A stretch of DNA of 25,186 nucleotides from an uncultured Clostridia bacterium (lineage in GTDB: Bacteria; Bacillota; Clostridia; TANB77; CAG-508). Position numbers and translations under genes: made by a program. The stretch is taken from contig CAKPNI010000020.1 in NCBI GenBank assembly GCA_934168355.1, positions 1-25,186 on the forward strand, given 5' to 3'. The notes beneath the pieces were generated by a model. It did no database searches and was not told the origin of the DNA. It worked only from the letters and a program-made list of their open reading frames with translations. Of the stretch, positions 8,313 to 15,861 are shown piece after piece. Positions within the stretch are counted from its first letter, which is position 1. Each line of letters opens with the position of its first letter.

Positions 8313-8336
8313 GATTTTTTTCAATCCCAATCTGCT
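8303..8336. terminator. Hairpin between the XRE remnant and the Spo0E-like gene
   Basis: AGCAGATT (8303-8310) pairs with AATCTGCT (8329-8336); a second small GATT/AATC stem lies inside. It sits between convergent genes and could end transcription from both sides, though U-tracts are weak. Confidence 0.45.
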
Positions 8337-8341
8337 TACTA

Positions 8342-8482
8342 TTATTTCTCCTTAACCCCATAAAATTCTGCAATCAAATCATCTAACTTCACACTTAGTT
8401 CATATATATAATCATAATCTTTACCTTCTTCAATGCTCTTATTTAATTCATCTCTCAATTTACAAATTTCATCATTTAACAT
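8342..8482 (-). CDS. Spo0E-like aspartyl-phosphate phosphatase family protein
   Basis: Small proteins of this family dephosphorylate Spo0A~P and so restrain sporulation. This gene encodes 46 residues: ATG at 8482, AAAGGAG about 9 bases upstream, TAA at 8342. The protein has two predicted helices, LRDELNKSIEEG and then YDYIYELSVKLDDLIAEFYG. The second matches the family signature, in which an S-x-x-L-D core is followed by LI and Y (SQELD in Bacillus Spo0E; here SVKLD). Length fits the short clostridial members. It has a probable own promoter (8544-8572) in front of it. The neighbouring XRE gene is broken, so any regulatory link has probably been lost. The family call rests on the motif only. 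Confidence 0.7.
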   Translation of the reverse strand: MLNDEICKLRDELNKSIEEGKDYDYIYELSVKLDDLIAEFYGVKEK

Positions 8483-8500
8483 ACGTCATTTCTCCTTTAA

Positions 8501-8567
8501 GTCACAAAAATTATTTTTTCTATGTTCTCTTACATATACTACTAAATTAACACATATTTTTTGTCAC
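8501..8567. promoter_or_regulatory. Promoter and inverted repeat upstream of the Spo0E-like gene
   Basis: On the minus strand TTGACG (8567-8572), 17 bases, TAATTT (8544-8549). GTCACAAAAA (8501-8510) and its complement TTTTTGTCAC (8558-8567) flank the -10 region, one arm touching the -35 box. This could be an operator pair. Confidence 0.5.
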
Positions 8568-8655
8568 GTCAAGTATTTTTGTGTAGTTTATAAAACTTTC
8601 GTAAGCCTTTATTCTACTACGTTTTAGGATATTTGATAACCTTCGACACCATCTA

Positions 8656-9924
8656 TTATTTTACTACAGAAAGAACCATTTTCTCCAAATCAAAATTATC
8701 TTTTAAGACCTGATTTACAAAATTCAAATCCATGATATTTACTTCTTCCAAATAGTCAAAAGAATTGATTCCTTTCATAAAATCAGATAAAAACATTCTT
8801 GCAATAGATGTAACGTCATTATACTCTTTTACATATTCACCATAAATCATTTTTTTAGTTCTTTCAAAATCTTCTCCATTCAAACCATTTTTCTTAAGGT
8901 TTTCAATTTCTTCTCTTAGTCTTTCAAATAAAATATCTGGGTCATTTGCATTTTCAGTAATCAAAATATGAGCATAATTATCTCCAAATTCATATGATAA
9001 ATTTGGCATTGTAAATATATTTCCTGTTTGATACATTTCTTTGTAAAGAGCGGAACTTTCGCCTATAAGCATATTTAAAATTATTTCCATCGCAATATGA
9101 ATTCTAACTTTTTCATTTTGGTTAGGAGCCTTACATTTTATTCCTATTGTAAAAATTGGTTTACTTACATTCATGTCTTGCTCTATTTTTTGTTTTACTA
9201 TTCTTTCAGGTTCATCTTCAAAAATTCTTTTAATTTCGCCATTTTGAGCAGTATCTAATAATCTTTTTTTGATTTCATCTAATAACTTTTCTGGCTCAAA
9301 ATCTCCACTTACTACAAGGCACATATTTGATGGATTGTAAAATGTATTATAACATTTATATAAAATATCTTTATCAATATGGCTTATTGTTTCTACTGTT
9401 CCAGTAATATCAAGCTTTACAGGATTTTTATAATACATAGCTTCCATTGCATTTAAGTAAACTCTCCATTCAGGATAGTCATCATACATTTTTATTTCTT
9501 GTCCAATTATTCCTTTTTCCTTTTCAACATTTTGGTCAGTAAAATATGGATGTTGTACATAATCCATAAATTCATCTAGAGCTTCATAAAAATTATCTGT
9601 ACATTCATATAAATATGCAGTATGGTCATTTGTTGTATAAGCATTTGCACTTACTCCAATTGAAGTTAATACATCTAAACTGTTTTTGCCATTTTCTTGT
9701 TCAAACATCTTGTGTTCCAAAAAATGTGCTACACCTTTTGGCACTTCTATTGGTTCATTTTCGCCGGGTATAACGAATTTGTTATCATTTGAACCATAAT
9801 GAGTTCCCCAGATTATATATTTTTTTTGTATTCCCTTTTTGGGTATAATCATTACTGTTAAACCATTTTTTAGTTTTTCTGTATATAAAGTTTCTTTTAC
9901 TTTTGAATTAAAAATTGTTTGCAT
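8656..9924 (-). CDS. ymfH: M16 family zinc peptidase, YmfH-type (catalytic partner)
   Basis: A 422-residue pitrilysin/insulinase-like protease. The inverted zinc motif HFLEH lies at 67-71 and the third zinc ligand is probably E143 in GIIGQEIKMY, about 72 residues later, as in M16 enzymes. The C-terminal half is the second, non-catalytic M16 domain. It follows the YmfF-type gene by 10 bases, with GGAGGG just before the ATG at 9924, so the two are co-translated. In Bacillus the ymfF-ymfH pair is linked to the 5-aminopentanol modification of EF-P; that link here is inference. No signal peptide is seen, so it should act in the cytoplasm as a heterodimer with its neighbour. Confidence 0.87.
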   Translation of the reverse strand: MQTIFNSKVKETLYTEKLKNGLTVMIIPKKGIQKKYIIWGTHYGSNDNKFVIPGENEPIEVPKGVAHFLEHKMFEQENGKNSLDVLTSIGVSANAYTTNDHTAYLYECTDNFYEALDEFMDYVQHPYFTDQNVEKEKGIIGQEIKMYDDYPEWRVYLNAMEAMYYKNPVKLDITGTVETISHIDKDILYKCYNTFYNPSNMCLVVSGDFEPEKLLDEIKKRLLDTAQNGEIKRIFEDEPERIVKQKIEQDMNVSKPIFTIGIKCKAPNQNEKVRIHIAMEIILNMLIGESSALYKEMYQTGNIFTMPNLSYEFGDNYAHILITENANDPDILFERLREEIENLKKNGLNGEDFERTKKMIYGEYVKEYNDVTSIARMFLSDFMKGINSFDYLEEVNIMDLNFVNQVLKDNFDLEKMVLSVVK

Positions 9925-9934
9925 ATCTTCCCTC

Positions 9935-11221
9935 CTAATTTCTCAAAAAGTATATTGTATTTATTTCTACTTTTGATGCTACATTTTGTATTTGTTCTTT
10001 TGTAACTTTGTTTATATTTTCTTTATATTGGTCTATTGTTTCATTTGTGTCTGTAAGTTCTTGACCCAAGAAGTATATAATTTCTGTATCTTGTTCATCA
10101 TCAATAGTATTAATTTGTGAAATTATACCTTTTTTCTCATTGTCTATTTGTTCTTGTGTAAAGTCACCATTTTTTAGGTCTTCTATTTGTTTTCTAATTA
10201 TATCCATTGCTTTATCAAAATTTTCTATTTCGATTCCCGCATTTATAAAGATATTACTTTTATATCTTACATAGCTTGAACTTGCAGTATATGCTAAACT
10301 TGCCTTTTCTCTTACATTTTGGAATAATTTTGAATTTGCACTTCCACCTAGCAAGCTATTATATAACATTGCTTCACATTTTAGATTTTCGTCTTTTAAA
10401 TCTTCCTCATTAAATGTAATATCACATCCAATTACTATTTTACCTTGTGCAACATCAAGTTTTTCCTCAATTTTTCTTTCTTGTGGTTCTTCTCTTGATA
10501 TTATTTTGTTTACTATATAATTTGCATTTCTTTGTTCTAAGTTATTTATATATTCATTTTCATTTATAATTTCCAAAGTGCCATTCATATCAACTTTTCC
10601 TGAAACGAATATATCGATTTTACATTCTTTTAAAAGATTTTGATAGTATTCATATAATGTTTTGCTATTTATTTTTTCTAAATCTTCTATATAACCATAG
10701 TTGAAATATCCTGCTGGTTCGTCTTTATACATTTCTTCAACACATCTTGACCTTGCATAAGCTGCTTTATTGTCTTTTCTTGCTTCTATTCTTTGCTTGA
10801 TGTTTTCCTTTTCCTGATTTACATATTCTTCTTTAAATATTCCATTTTCTAAATATGGGTTAAATACTATTTCTGTTAGTTTTTCGATACTAGTTTTAAG
10901 CATATTTTCCCCTTGCTCTGGAAGAAAATCATCATTTAAACTTTCTAAATAGAATTTTATTACATGATTGTCTCCATTTTTGTTTAAACCACAATCGAAG
11001 TCTGCCCCATACATTCCCTCTAATGTTTTACTTATTTCTTCTTGTGTTGGCATGTTTTTTGTTCCTCTTCTTAGTACTGCAGCTAATACTGCGTCATATG
11101 TTACATATTTTCTTGATAGTGGCGTTGTTAAAAATATTGCTATTAGATTTGTTTTGAATTTTTCTGTATTTATATTGTGTAGTTTTATTCCCTGTTTGAT
11201 TTCTTGTTTTTTGTATTCCAT
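9935..11221 (-). CDS. ymfF: M16 family peptidase homologue, YmfF-type (non-catalytic partner)
   Basis: A 428-residue M16-fold protein. At the place where active members carry HxxEH it reads AAVLRRGTKNMP, so zinc ligands are absent and it should be the inactive subunit. A conserved RxxxSLAYTAS-like block (VREKASLAYTASSSY, about 300-314), typical of the substrate-binding half of M16 proteins, is intact. The ATG at 11221 is preceded by GAGAGG and a promoter (11258-11287). The downstream gene is the catalytic YmfH-type partner, and active/inactive M16 pairs normally form one heterodimeric protease. Confidence 0.85.
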   Translation of the reverse strand: MEYKKQEIKQGIKLHNINTEKFKTNLIAIFLTTPLSRKYVTYDAVLAAVLRRGTKNMPTQEEISKTLEGMYGADFDCGLNKNGDNHVIKFYLESLNDDFLPEQGENMLKTSIEKLTEIVFNPYLENGIFKEEYVNQEKENIKQRIEARKDNKAAYARSRCVEEMYKDEPAGYFNYGYIEDLEKINSKTLYEYYQNLLKECKIDIFVSGKVDMNGTLEIINENEYINNLEQRNANYIVNKIISREEPQERKIEEKLDVAQGKIVIGCDITFNEEDLKDENLKCEAMLYNSLLGGSANSKLFQNVREKASLAYTASSSYVRYKSNIFINAGIEIENFDKAMDIIRKQIEDLKNGDFTQEQIDNEKKGIISQINTIDDEQDTEIIYFLGQELTDTNETIDQYKENINKVTKEQIQNVASKVEINTIYFLRN

Positions 11222-11257
11222 TTTATCATTCCTCTCTTTTGATTTTTGATATGTTTT

Positions 11258-11287
11258 AGTATACTACAAATTGTGGTTATTATTCAA
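11258..11287 (-). promoter_or_regulatory. Promoter of the ymfF-ymfH operon
   Basis: TTGAAT (11282-11287), 18-base spacer, TATACT (11258-11263) on the minus strand, 36 bases before the ymfF start. Confidence 0.6.
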
Positions 11288-11289
11288 GT

Positions 11290-11385
11290 TTTTCCATTAA
11301 GATCGTTTCTTTTTCCATTGGGACCGTTTCTTTTCGCGAAATGATCGATTCTTTTTCCAACGGGACCGTTTTCTTTTGCGAAAAA
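11290..11385. repeat. Decayed copies of the GGACCGTTCTTTT palindrome family
   Basis: Three consecutive related segments begin TTTTTCCA or similar and contain GATCGTTTCTTTTTCC, GGGACCGTTTCTTTTCGCGA and GGGACCGTTTTCTTTTGCGA. They look like left half-palindromes of the element seen whole at 14182-14225, without the right arms. They lie between the ymfF promoter and the S21 terminator. Confidence 0.6.
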
Positions 11386-11433
11386 GCAAAAAAAATACCA
11401 AAATAATACTCTTCAAGTATTATCTTGGTATTT
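11386..11433 (-). terminator. Intrinsic terminator of rpsU
   Basis: A strong stem of about 18 bp (11416-11433 with 11393-11410, one or two non-Watson-Crick pairs, 5-base loop) followed by about eight U residues on the minus strand. It begins 8 bases after the S21 stop. Confidence 0.85.
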
Positions 11434-11440
11434 ACTTTAA

Positions 11441-11611
11441 TTAAAATTTTCTTTTTCTTGCTGCTTCTGATTTTTTCTTTCTCTTTACGCTAGGTTTTTC
11501 ATAATGTTCTCTTTTACGAACTTCTTGAAGCACACCATTTCTAGCGCATTGTCTTTTAAATCTTTTAAGCGCATCTTCTATATTACCATTATTAACTTTT
11601 ATCTCTGACAT
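11441..11611 (-). CDS. rpsU: 30S ribosomal protein S21
   Basis: A component of the 30S subunit platform near the 3' end of 16S rRNA. The 56-residue protein starts MSEIKVNNGNIEDALKRFKR and ends in the expected basic tail (SVKRKKKSEAARKRKF); normal length is 57-70. The start is the ATG at 11611 with AAGGGGGG a few bases upstream. A frame beginning at 11638 would read through this ribosome site and is rejected. It is monocistronic, with a strong promoter and terminator. Confidence 0.95.
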   Translation of the reverse strand: MSEIKVNNGNIEDALKRFKRQCARNGVLQEVRKREHYEKPSVKRKKKSEAARKRKF

Positions 11612-11701
11612 TATTATTCCCCCCTTCCGGTCATACATGAATGTATGTGGGATTCTTTCTAATAGGCTTTTTTTCTACCTTCTTACCCGATATACCTATA
11701 T

Positions 11702-11731
11702 ATTATACTCTATTGGATTAGGGGTTGTCAA
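11702..11731 (-). promoter_or_regulatory. Promoter of rpsU
   Basis: TTGACA (11726-11731) and TATAAT (11702-11707), both perfect consensus hexamers, with an 18-base spacer on the minus strand. The leader is about 85 bases. Confidence 0.8.
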
Positions 11732-11751
11732 GTGCTATATGGTAAAATTAT

Positions 11752-12489
11752 CTATCTTTCCATTATTTTCTTTTTATTATCTTCATTTTTTCTGAAATTA
11801 CAAGGCACAACCGGACATTTGCACTTCGGTACAAAAGATTCAACACTTCTATGGTCATCAAATAAAACTTGTCCTAAATCATAAATATTAAATCTTGTAA
11901 ATGTATCAATATCCTTACCTTGTTTATCATAAATATCAAAAATTTCTTCTCCAACCTCATAAATAACGGCAATAGCATTTTTAACTTCTTCTAAATTTAC
12001 ATTATTATTTCTTCGTATTTTGGGAAATTTATTTCTAAATTCATAATCCAAAATAAGGCAAGCTTCCCAATCTCTTGGTCTTTTTCCACCTTTTTTATCA
12101 ATACTTTCAACCAACTCTCTAGTAACTTTTTGAAGCTCAATTCTCATACCGGGATTTTGATGATTATTATATACTGCCAATGTTCCAACAAATGGGGCTG
12201 CAAAATATTTTGGCGACACACTATGTATTACAAATTCCATGTTTGCATCTTTTCTTTGTTGTTCTTTCATATATTTTTTTAGTGAAATTATGTCTCTAAA
12301 AGACCCCTGTGGCATATTAAGCTCTGAACCTACTTTATGGCCACCTCTAACTCTCCAAATTTGCTCGGCTTCTTTCTTTTTTATCAATGCTTTTTCGTCT
12401 AAATTTTCTACCTTGTCCACAAATACACAATCAACTGTTAACCTTGGAAAATTTTCCTGTAAAAAACGTAATCCATCTAATTTTTTCAT
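11752..12489 (-). CDS. Unrecognised protein at the end of the radical SAM cassette
   Basis: Unknown function, 245 residues, apparently soluble. It begins MKKLDGLRFLQENFPRL. The block WRVRGGHKVGSELNMPQGSF (about 63-82), then MEFVIHSVSPKYFAAPFVG and GMRIELQKV, recalls by eye the N-terminal region of ATP-grasp or PEP-synthase-like enzymes, but I see no decisive motif. The C-terminus has a Cys cluster, CKCPVVPC (about 223-230), perhaps metal-binding. The start is the ATG at 12489, with GGATG about 11 bases upstream. The reading frame is open 36 codons further, but that part translates the palindrome at 12520-12569 and is rejected. It follows the peptide gene by 89 bases in the same direction. Confidence 0.65.
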   Translation of the reverse strand: MKKLDGLRFLQENFPRLTVDCVFVDKVENLDEKALIKKKEAEQIWRVRGGHKVGSELNMPQGSFRDIISLKKYMKEQQRKDANMEFVIHSVSPKYFAAPFVGTLAVYNNHQNPGMRIELQKVTRELVESIDKKGGKRPRDWEACLILDYEFRNKFPKIRRNNNVNLEEVKNAIAVIYEVGEEIFDIYDKQGKDIDTFTRFNIYDLGQVLFDDHRSVESFVPKCKCPVVPCNFRKNEDNKKKIMER

Positions 12490-12519
12490 ACTATATTCGA
12501 CATCCTTTCTTTTTGTCCT

Positions 12520-12569
12520 TTTTGGACCGGTTCTTTTATGTACATGTACGAAAAAGAACCGGTCCAAAA
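12520..12569. repeat. Palindromic element (GGACCGGTTC type)
   Basis: Arms TTTTGGACCGGTTCTTTT (12520-12537) and its exact complement (12552-12569) enclose a 14-base loop that itself holds GTACATGTAC. It lies between the stop of the 24-aa peptide gene (12579) and the start of the next gene (12489). In RNA it is an 18-bp hairpin without a U-tract, so it could protect the peptide message or limit read-through. Confidence 0.85.
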
Positions 12570-12578
12570 TGTGCAAAA

Positions 12579-12653
12579 CTATCCGCACATCCTGCAAGTA
12601 ATTATTTTTTTAGTGTCAGAATTGTTTTGAACGTTTTTATCTTCTTTGTTCAT
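12579..12653 (-). CDS. 24-residue Cys-containing peptide, possible RiPP precursor
   Basis: ATG at 12653, TAG at 12579. The ribosome site AAAGGAGG, 7 bases before the ATG, is a near-perfect anti-16S match and the best in this region. The peptide starts MNKEDKNVQN, is polar and charged for its first 16 residues (leader-like) and ends in TCRMCG, with two Cys separated by two residues. It sits directly after the radical SAM gene (62-base gap) in the same direction. This is the usual place of a precursor peptide for a SPASM-type enzyme. I know no matching precursor family. It could instead be a leader peptide for the downstream gene. Confidence 0.55.
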   Translation of the reverse strand: MNKEDKNVQNNSDTKKIITCRMCG

Positions 12654-12672
12654 AATCCTGCCTCCTTTTAAA

Positions 12673-12702
12673 ATTATATGTTAATTGCAACCGAAATTGC
12701 AA
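12673..12702 (-). promoter_or_regulatory. Possible internal promoter of the peptide gene
   Basis: TTGCAA (12697-12702), 18 bases, TATAAT (12673-12678) on the minus strand. A second TTGCAA lies at 12685-12690, 12 bases away, making a direct repeat that could be an operator. Initiation would leave a very short leader just before the ribosome site. Confidence 0.45.
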
Positions 12703-12715
12703 AATTAATAACATT

Positions 12716-13708
12716 TTAATTTGCTAAACACAACGGGTCTTCAGCAAATAATGATTTTTTTAATGCTAAAGCTGATGCCCTGCATCCTCCACATATCATT
12801 TTATATGTACACTTATTGCATTTTCCCTCAAGTTTATTTTTATATTCTCTTAAATCTATAAATAATTTATTGTTCTTAAGAATTTCATCTAAAGGCTTAT
12901 CTTTTATGTTATCTACAAATTTCGGAATATATGAACATGCTCCAACATTACCTTTGTAATCTATGTAAATAATTTCATCGCCTGCTTGGCATCCTGCATA
13001 TATTTTACTTAAATCATCATTTTTTATATCTATTCCCCATACCTCTGAAAAAATTGGAATTAATAGTGGGTCTCCTGTTCTAAATTTGACATCTAATCTT
13101 CTACAACTTTGAATTAATTCTCTTATTATATTTTTATATTCTTCATTTGATAAAACCATATCTTTATTTGCATTTCCAGCAATTATTACTCTTCTTACAT
13201 TAAATTCTTTTGCGCCTATTTTCGCAATAAAATTTAATAATTCTATTGCATCTTTTGAGGTTTCTTTTGATAAAGTATATTTTATTGCATATTTTATATT
13301 ATATTTATTTAATAATGGTAAAGTATCAATAACTTTTTTAAATGCTCCTTTTCTTCGTCTAAATTTATCATGAGTTTCTTCTAAGCCATCTAAACTTATT
13401 GATAATTTTATATTATTGTATGTAGAAAGCTTTTTGCATTTATTCTCATTTAACAATGTTCCATTTGTAGTTATTACTATATCCTCAAACTTTCCGGCAT
13501 AATCTAAAATATCGAATATATCTTTTCGTAAAAATGGCTCTCCTCCAGACAAATTTAGCATTGTTATGCCATTGTACCAACACTGAGCAAGTAAATTTTT
13601 GGCCTCATTTAGTGACATTTTTTCATTATCATTTTTTTCAGATACTCTACAATGTTTGCAATTCAAATTACATTCATTGTTTATATCCCATTGTGCTATG
13701 GTTGCCAT
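12716..13708 (-). CDS. Radical SAM/SPASM domain enzyme
   Basis: A 330-residue radical SAM enzyme: C13, C17 and C20 (CNLNCKHC) bind the SAM-cleaving [4Fe-4S] cluster, LSGGEPFLRKD (about 53-63) is the GGEP motif, and TTNGTLL and ISLDG follow. The C-terminal SPASM part shows CQAG, then Cys after DYKGNVGA, then CNKCTYKMICGGC and a last Cys in EDPLC, seven Cys in all, enough for two auxiliary clusters. Enzymes of this design modify peptides (PqqE, MftC, AlbA), activate sulfatases or act in heme synthesis (AhbC/D, NirJ). The start ATG at 13708 lies one base after the Nudix stop, with GGAGG inside the Nudix 3' end, so the two are translationally coupled. The peptide gene downstream favours peptide modification, by inference. 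Confidence 0.88.
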   Translation of the reverse strand: MATIAQWDINNECNLNCKHCRVSEKNDNEKMSLNEAKNLLAQCWYNGITMLNLSGGEPFLRKDIFDILDYAGKFEDIVITTNGTLLNENKCKKLSTYNNIKLSISLDGLEETHDKFRRRKGAFKKVIDTLPLLNKYNIKYAIKYTLSKETSKDAIELLNFIAKIGAKEFNVRRVIIAGNANKDMVLSNEEYKNIIRELIQSCRRLDVKFRTGDPLLIPIFSEVWGIDIKNDDLSKIYAGCQAGDEIIYIDYKGNVGACSYIPKFVDNIKDKPLDEILKNNKLFIDLREYKNKLEGKCNKCTYKMICGGCRASALALKKSLFAEDPLCLAN

Positions 13709-13709
13709 A

Positions 13710-14117
13710 TTAAAATTCCTCCTTTATGTATCTTTCAAATATTTTAAATGCTTCTATTTGTTTGTCATAAAATTCGTTTTCTTGAATGATCCTATTTATC
13801 TCTTCTATTGTGCACCAATATACTTTTTCTACTTCTTCTTTTTGTAAAGATAATTTGGATAAATCTATCTCTTTTTGAACATAATATAAATTATACGTTA
13901 TTTTGTTTATTTCTGTTTTATATATCAATTTTAGCTCTTGAATATTTATATTAAGGCCAATTTCTTCCTTTATTTCACGTATTGCTCCTTGTTTTGCTTC
14001 TTCTCCATCCAATGTATGTCCACTTGTTATCCCATATTTTCCCCCCTTTAACGGACTTCTTTTTTGTATTAGTAATTTATTTTGTTGATTTTTTATACAG
14101 ATTGTTACTACTTGCAT
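13710..14117 (-). CDS. Nudix hydrolase
   Basis: Hydrolyses nucleoside diphosphates linked to another group; the substrate cannot be told. The 135-residue protein has a complete Nudix box at 33-55 (G33, E39, R47, E48, E51, E52, G54, in GHTLDGEEAKQGAIREIKEE). The start chosen is the ATG at 14117, beginning MQVVTICIKN, with GAGGT about 7 bases before it. The frame is open to 14222, but the extra 35 codons would translate the palindrome at 14182-14225 and are rejected. It is the first gene of the radical SAM cassette, one base from the enzyme gene. Confidence 0.85.
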   Translation of the reverse strand: MQVVTICIKNQQNKLLIQKRSPLKGGKYGITSGHTLDGEEAKQGAIREIKEEIGLNINIQELKLIYKTEINKITYNLYYVQKEIDLSKLSLQKEEVEKVYWCTIEEINRIIQENEFYDKQIEAFKIFERYIKEEF

Positions 14118-14181
14118 ATATACCTCTTTTTTATTATTTCTATTATTATATGCAATTGGTTTTTGATTTATGACTTTTTTC

Positions 14182-14225
14182 TGATTGGGGACGGTTCTTT
14201 TCGCGAAAAGAACCGTCCCCAATCA
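14182..14225. repeat. Perfect 44-bp palindrome (GGGGACGGTTCTTTT type)
   Basis: Each 22-base half runs TGATTGGGGACGGTTCTTTT then CG, and the second half is its exact complement with no spacer (centre TCGCGA). T-runs and A-runs flank it. It lies between the pilin-like pseudogene and the Nudix gene. Similar GGACGGTTC palindromes are widespread in Firmicute genomes as REP-like elements; that is from memory, not a search. Confidence 0.9.
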
Positions 14226-14232
14226 AAAAAAA

Positions 14233-15430
14233 TTATTCTTCTAAATTATGATATAAAACAGTTTTATTATAATTTTCTAAAATCTCTTCCGAGGTTAATG
14301 CTTTATTATATATTCTAATCGAATAAATAAGTCCATTATAATATCCTGTAATTCCGTTCCATCTTGTTCTTCCTATTCTAAAATATTCTATTTTAGGAAT
14401 ATCATTATTTTTAAAATTTTCCCAATATGATGCTCCTAATACTGCCTTTTTTAATAATTTTCCATCTTTATATATACTATATGTTAAATCTTTGTGACTA
14501 TATGTAGCAGTGTACATAGTATTAACACCTAAATTCATATTTGCATATGAAATCAAATTATGCTTTGCATCTGTATTTTCCCATATTTCACTATTTCCGC
14601 AACTTTCATATCCAAAATTCGTACATATTTGATTAAGAAATATATACATCCTCATACAGGCACCGTCTGTGTTTCCACTTGTTCGATTATTATAAACATC
14701 TAAAATTGGTATATACTTACATGTATCATTGCTATATCCACTTACGCTTCCATAAAACTCCAAAGTAATCTCATCACTAACATTCAGATTTCCATCAATG
14801 CTAATATAATCATCAATACCATCAAATTTTAAAGCATTTCCATCATACAAACTTCCAGCTGGATTATTATTAAAACCATATAATTTTACACCATCACCCC
14901 ATGAGTTTGAATCTTGAATATTTGTTGCATCAACATTAAACACTAGACCTTCCGTAACGGCCAAACCGCTCTCATACGATAAATCTGTATACTTGTCTTT
15001 TTCCAGTTCCACAATTTCACCGGTATTAAAATTTGCAAGCCATTGCTTTTTTGTTGCCCCATAATTATTTATATTCGTACCTTCAGGTATATAATTCCAC
15101 CCTGTACCATATTTTTTTTGAGAATCGTTTACTATAATAATATGCCATTTATTTCCGTTAGCTATTGTTTTATCATAAAGTTTTTCCCCTATATAACTTT
15201 CACTATATTCTTTTAAATTATTCTCCATATTAGCTGATATCACACTTAATTCTATGGCCTCTTTCTCACTTTTAGCTCCTGATATTTTCTTTGCCTGAAC
15301 AGCTCTAGTAAGAATTCCGTTCTGCCCTATTAAACTAGATATACTTACACCGTGCTAATATCATTATTATAATTATAGTAACTACTAGTGCAATTAGCGT
15401 AATTCCATTTTTCTTTTCTATTTTTTCCAT
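14233..15430 (-). pseudogene. Frameshifted prepilin-like protein with LamG domain
   Basis: The intact gene would encode a secreted or pilus-type protein. From the ATG at 15430 (AAAGGAG 9 bases upstream) it reads MEKIEKKNGITLIALVVTII, a type IV prepilin signal (cleavage after G9), to about residue 25. Then one extra base (position 15352, C on the minus strand) shifts the frame, giving a stop five codons later. In the other frame the sequence continues at once as GVSISSLIGQNGILTRAVQA, the usual continuation of such pilins, and stays open to 14233. This part has a trypsin-like-fold-free linker and a C-terminal concanavalin-like LamG domain (ALKFDGIDDYI to the YNGLIYSIRIYNKAL signature). It is a recent break, a sequencing error or an on/off switch; no homopolymer lies at the site. 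Confidence 0.8.
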
Positions 15431-15495
15431 AAAAAATTCTCCTTTGTACATATTTTTGCTAACACACTATTAGTAAAAATAATATAAATCATCTT

Positions 15496-15513
15496 TCAAG
15501 TGTTAACGCTTAT
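15496..15513. promoter_or_regulatory. Candidate operator in the divergent pilin/XRE interval
   Basis: AAGTGTTAACGCTT is a near-perfect inverted repeat (one mismatched pair) in the 154-base gap between the minus-strand pilin-like gene and the plus-strand XRE regulator. A related GCTAACAC lies at about 15460-15467. It is a plausible site for the adjacent regulator. Confidence 0.35.
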
Positions 15514-15584
15514 AAATATAACATAAAAAAATAATAAAATCAATACAAAATAATATTTTTAAATATTTTGAACGGAGTGATTAT

Positions 15585-15842
15585 ATGTCTTTAATTTCTA
15601 AATTTAATGGAAATATCAATGTAACAGGAGAATTAATAAAAGAATATAGACTAAAAAATAATTTATCCTATGAAAAACTTTCGGCTAAATTGGATTTAAT
15701 AGGTATCAGTATCCATAAACAAAGCTTATATGATATTGAACATAACAAAAGAACTGTGAAAGATTATGAATTATTTGGTTTAATTTATATTTTAAAGATT
15801 GATTTAAATGATTTGATAAAAAATATTGATTCTCAATTTTAA
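15585..15842 (+). CDS. XRE-family transcriptional regulator
   Basis: A 85-residue single-domain helix-turn-helix protein, one of the few plus-strand genes. The HTH reads EYRLKNNLSYEKLSAKL, then HKQSLYDIEHNKRTV, then the typical closing helix FGLIYILKIDLNDLI. No extra sensor domain is present. The ATG at 15585 has CGGAGTGA 7 bases upstream. It is divergent from the pilin-like pseudogene and may control it or itself through the inverted repeat at 15498-15511. It is followed by a palindrome and a hairpin shared with ssb. Confidence 0.82.
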   Translation: MSLISKFNGNINVTGELIKEYRLKNNLSYEKLSAKLDLIGISIHKQSLYDIEHNKRTVKDYELFGLIYILKIDLNDLIKNIDSQF

Positions 15843-15861
15843 TTTTCATATTGCAAGCAAC

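Noticed and set aside
11612..11638. N-terminal extension of S21 by 9 codons
   Set aside because: It reads through the ribosome site of the true start at 11611.
14182..14225. Intrinsic terminator for the pilin-like gene
   Set aside because: The hairpin is strong, but the bases after it on the minus strand are A-rich rather than U-rich, and the same palindrome recurs elsewhere as a repeat.
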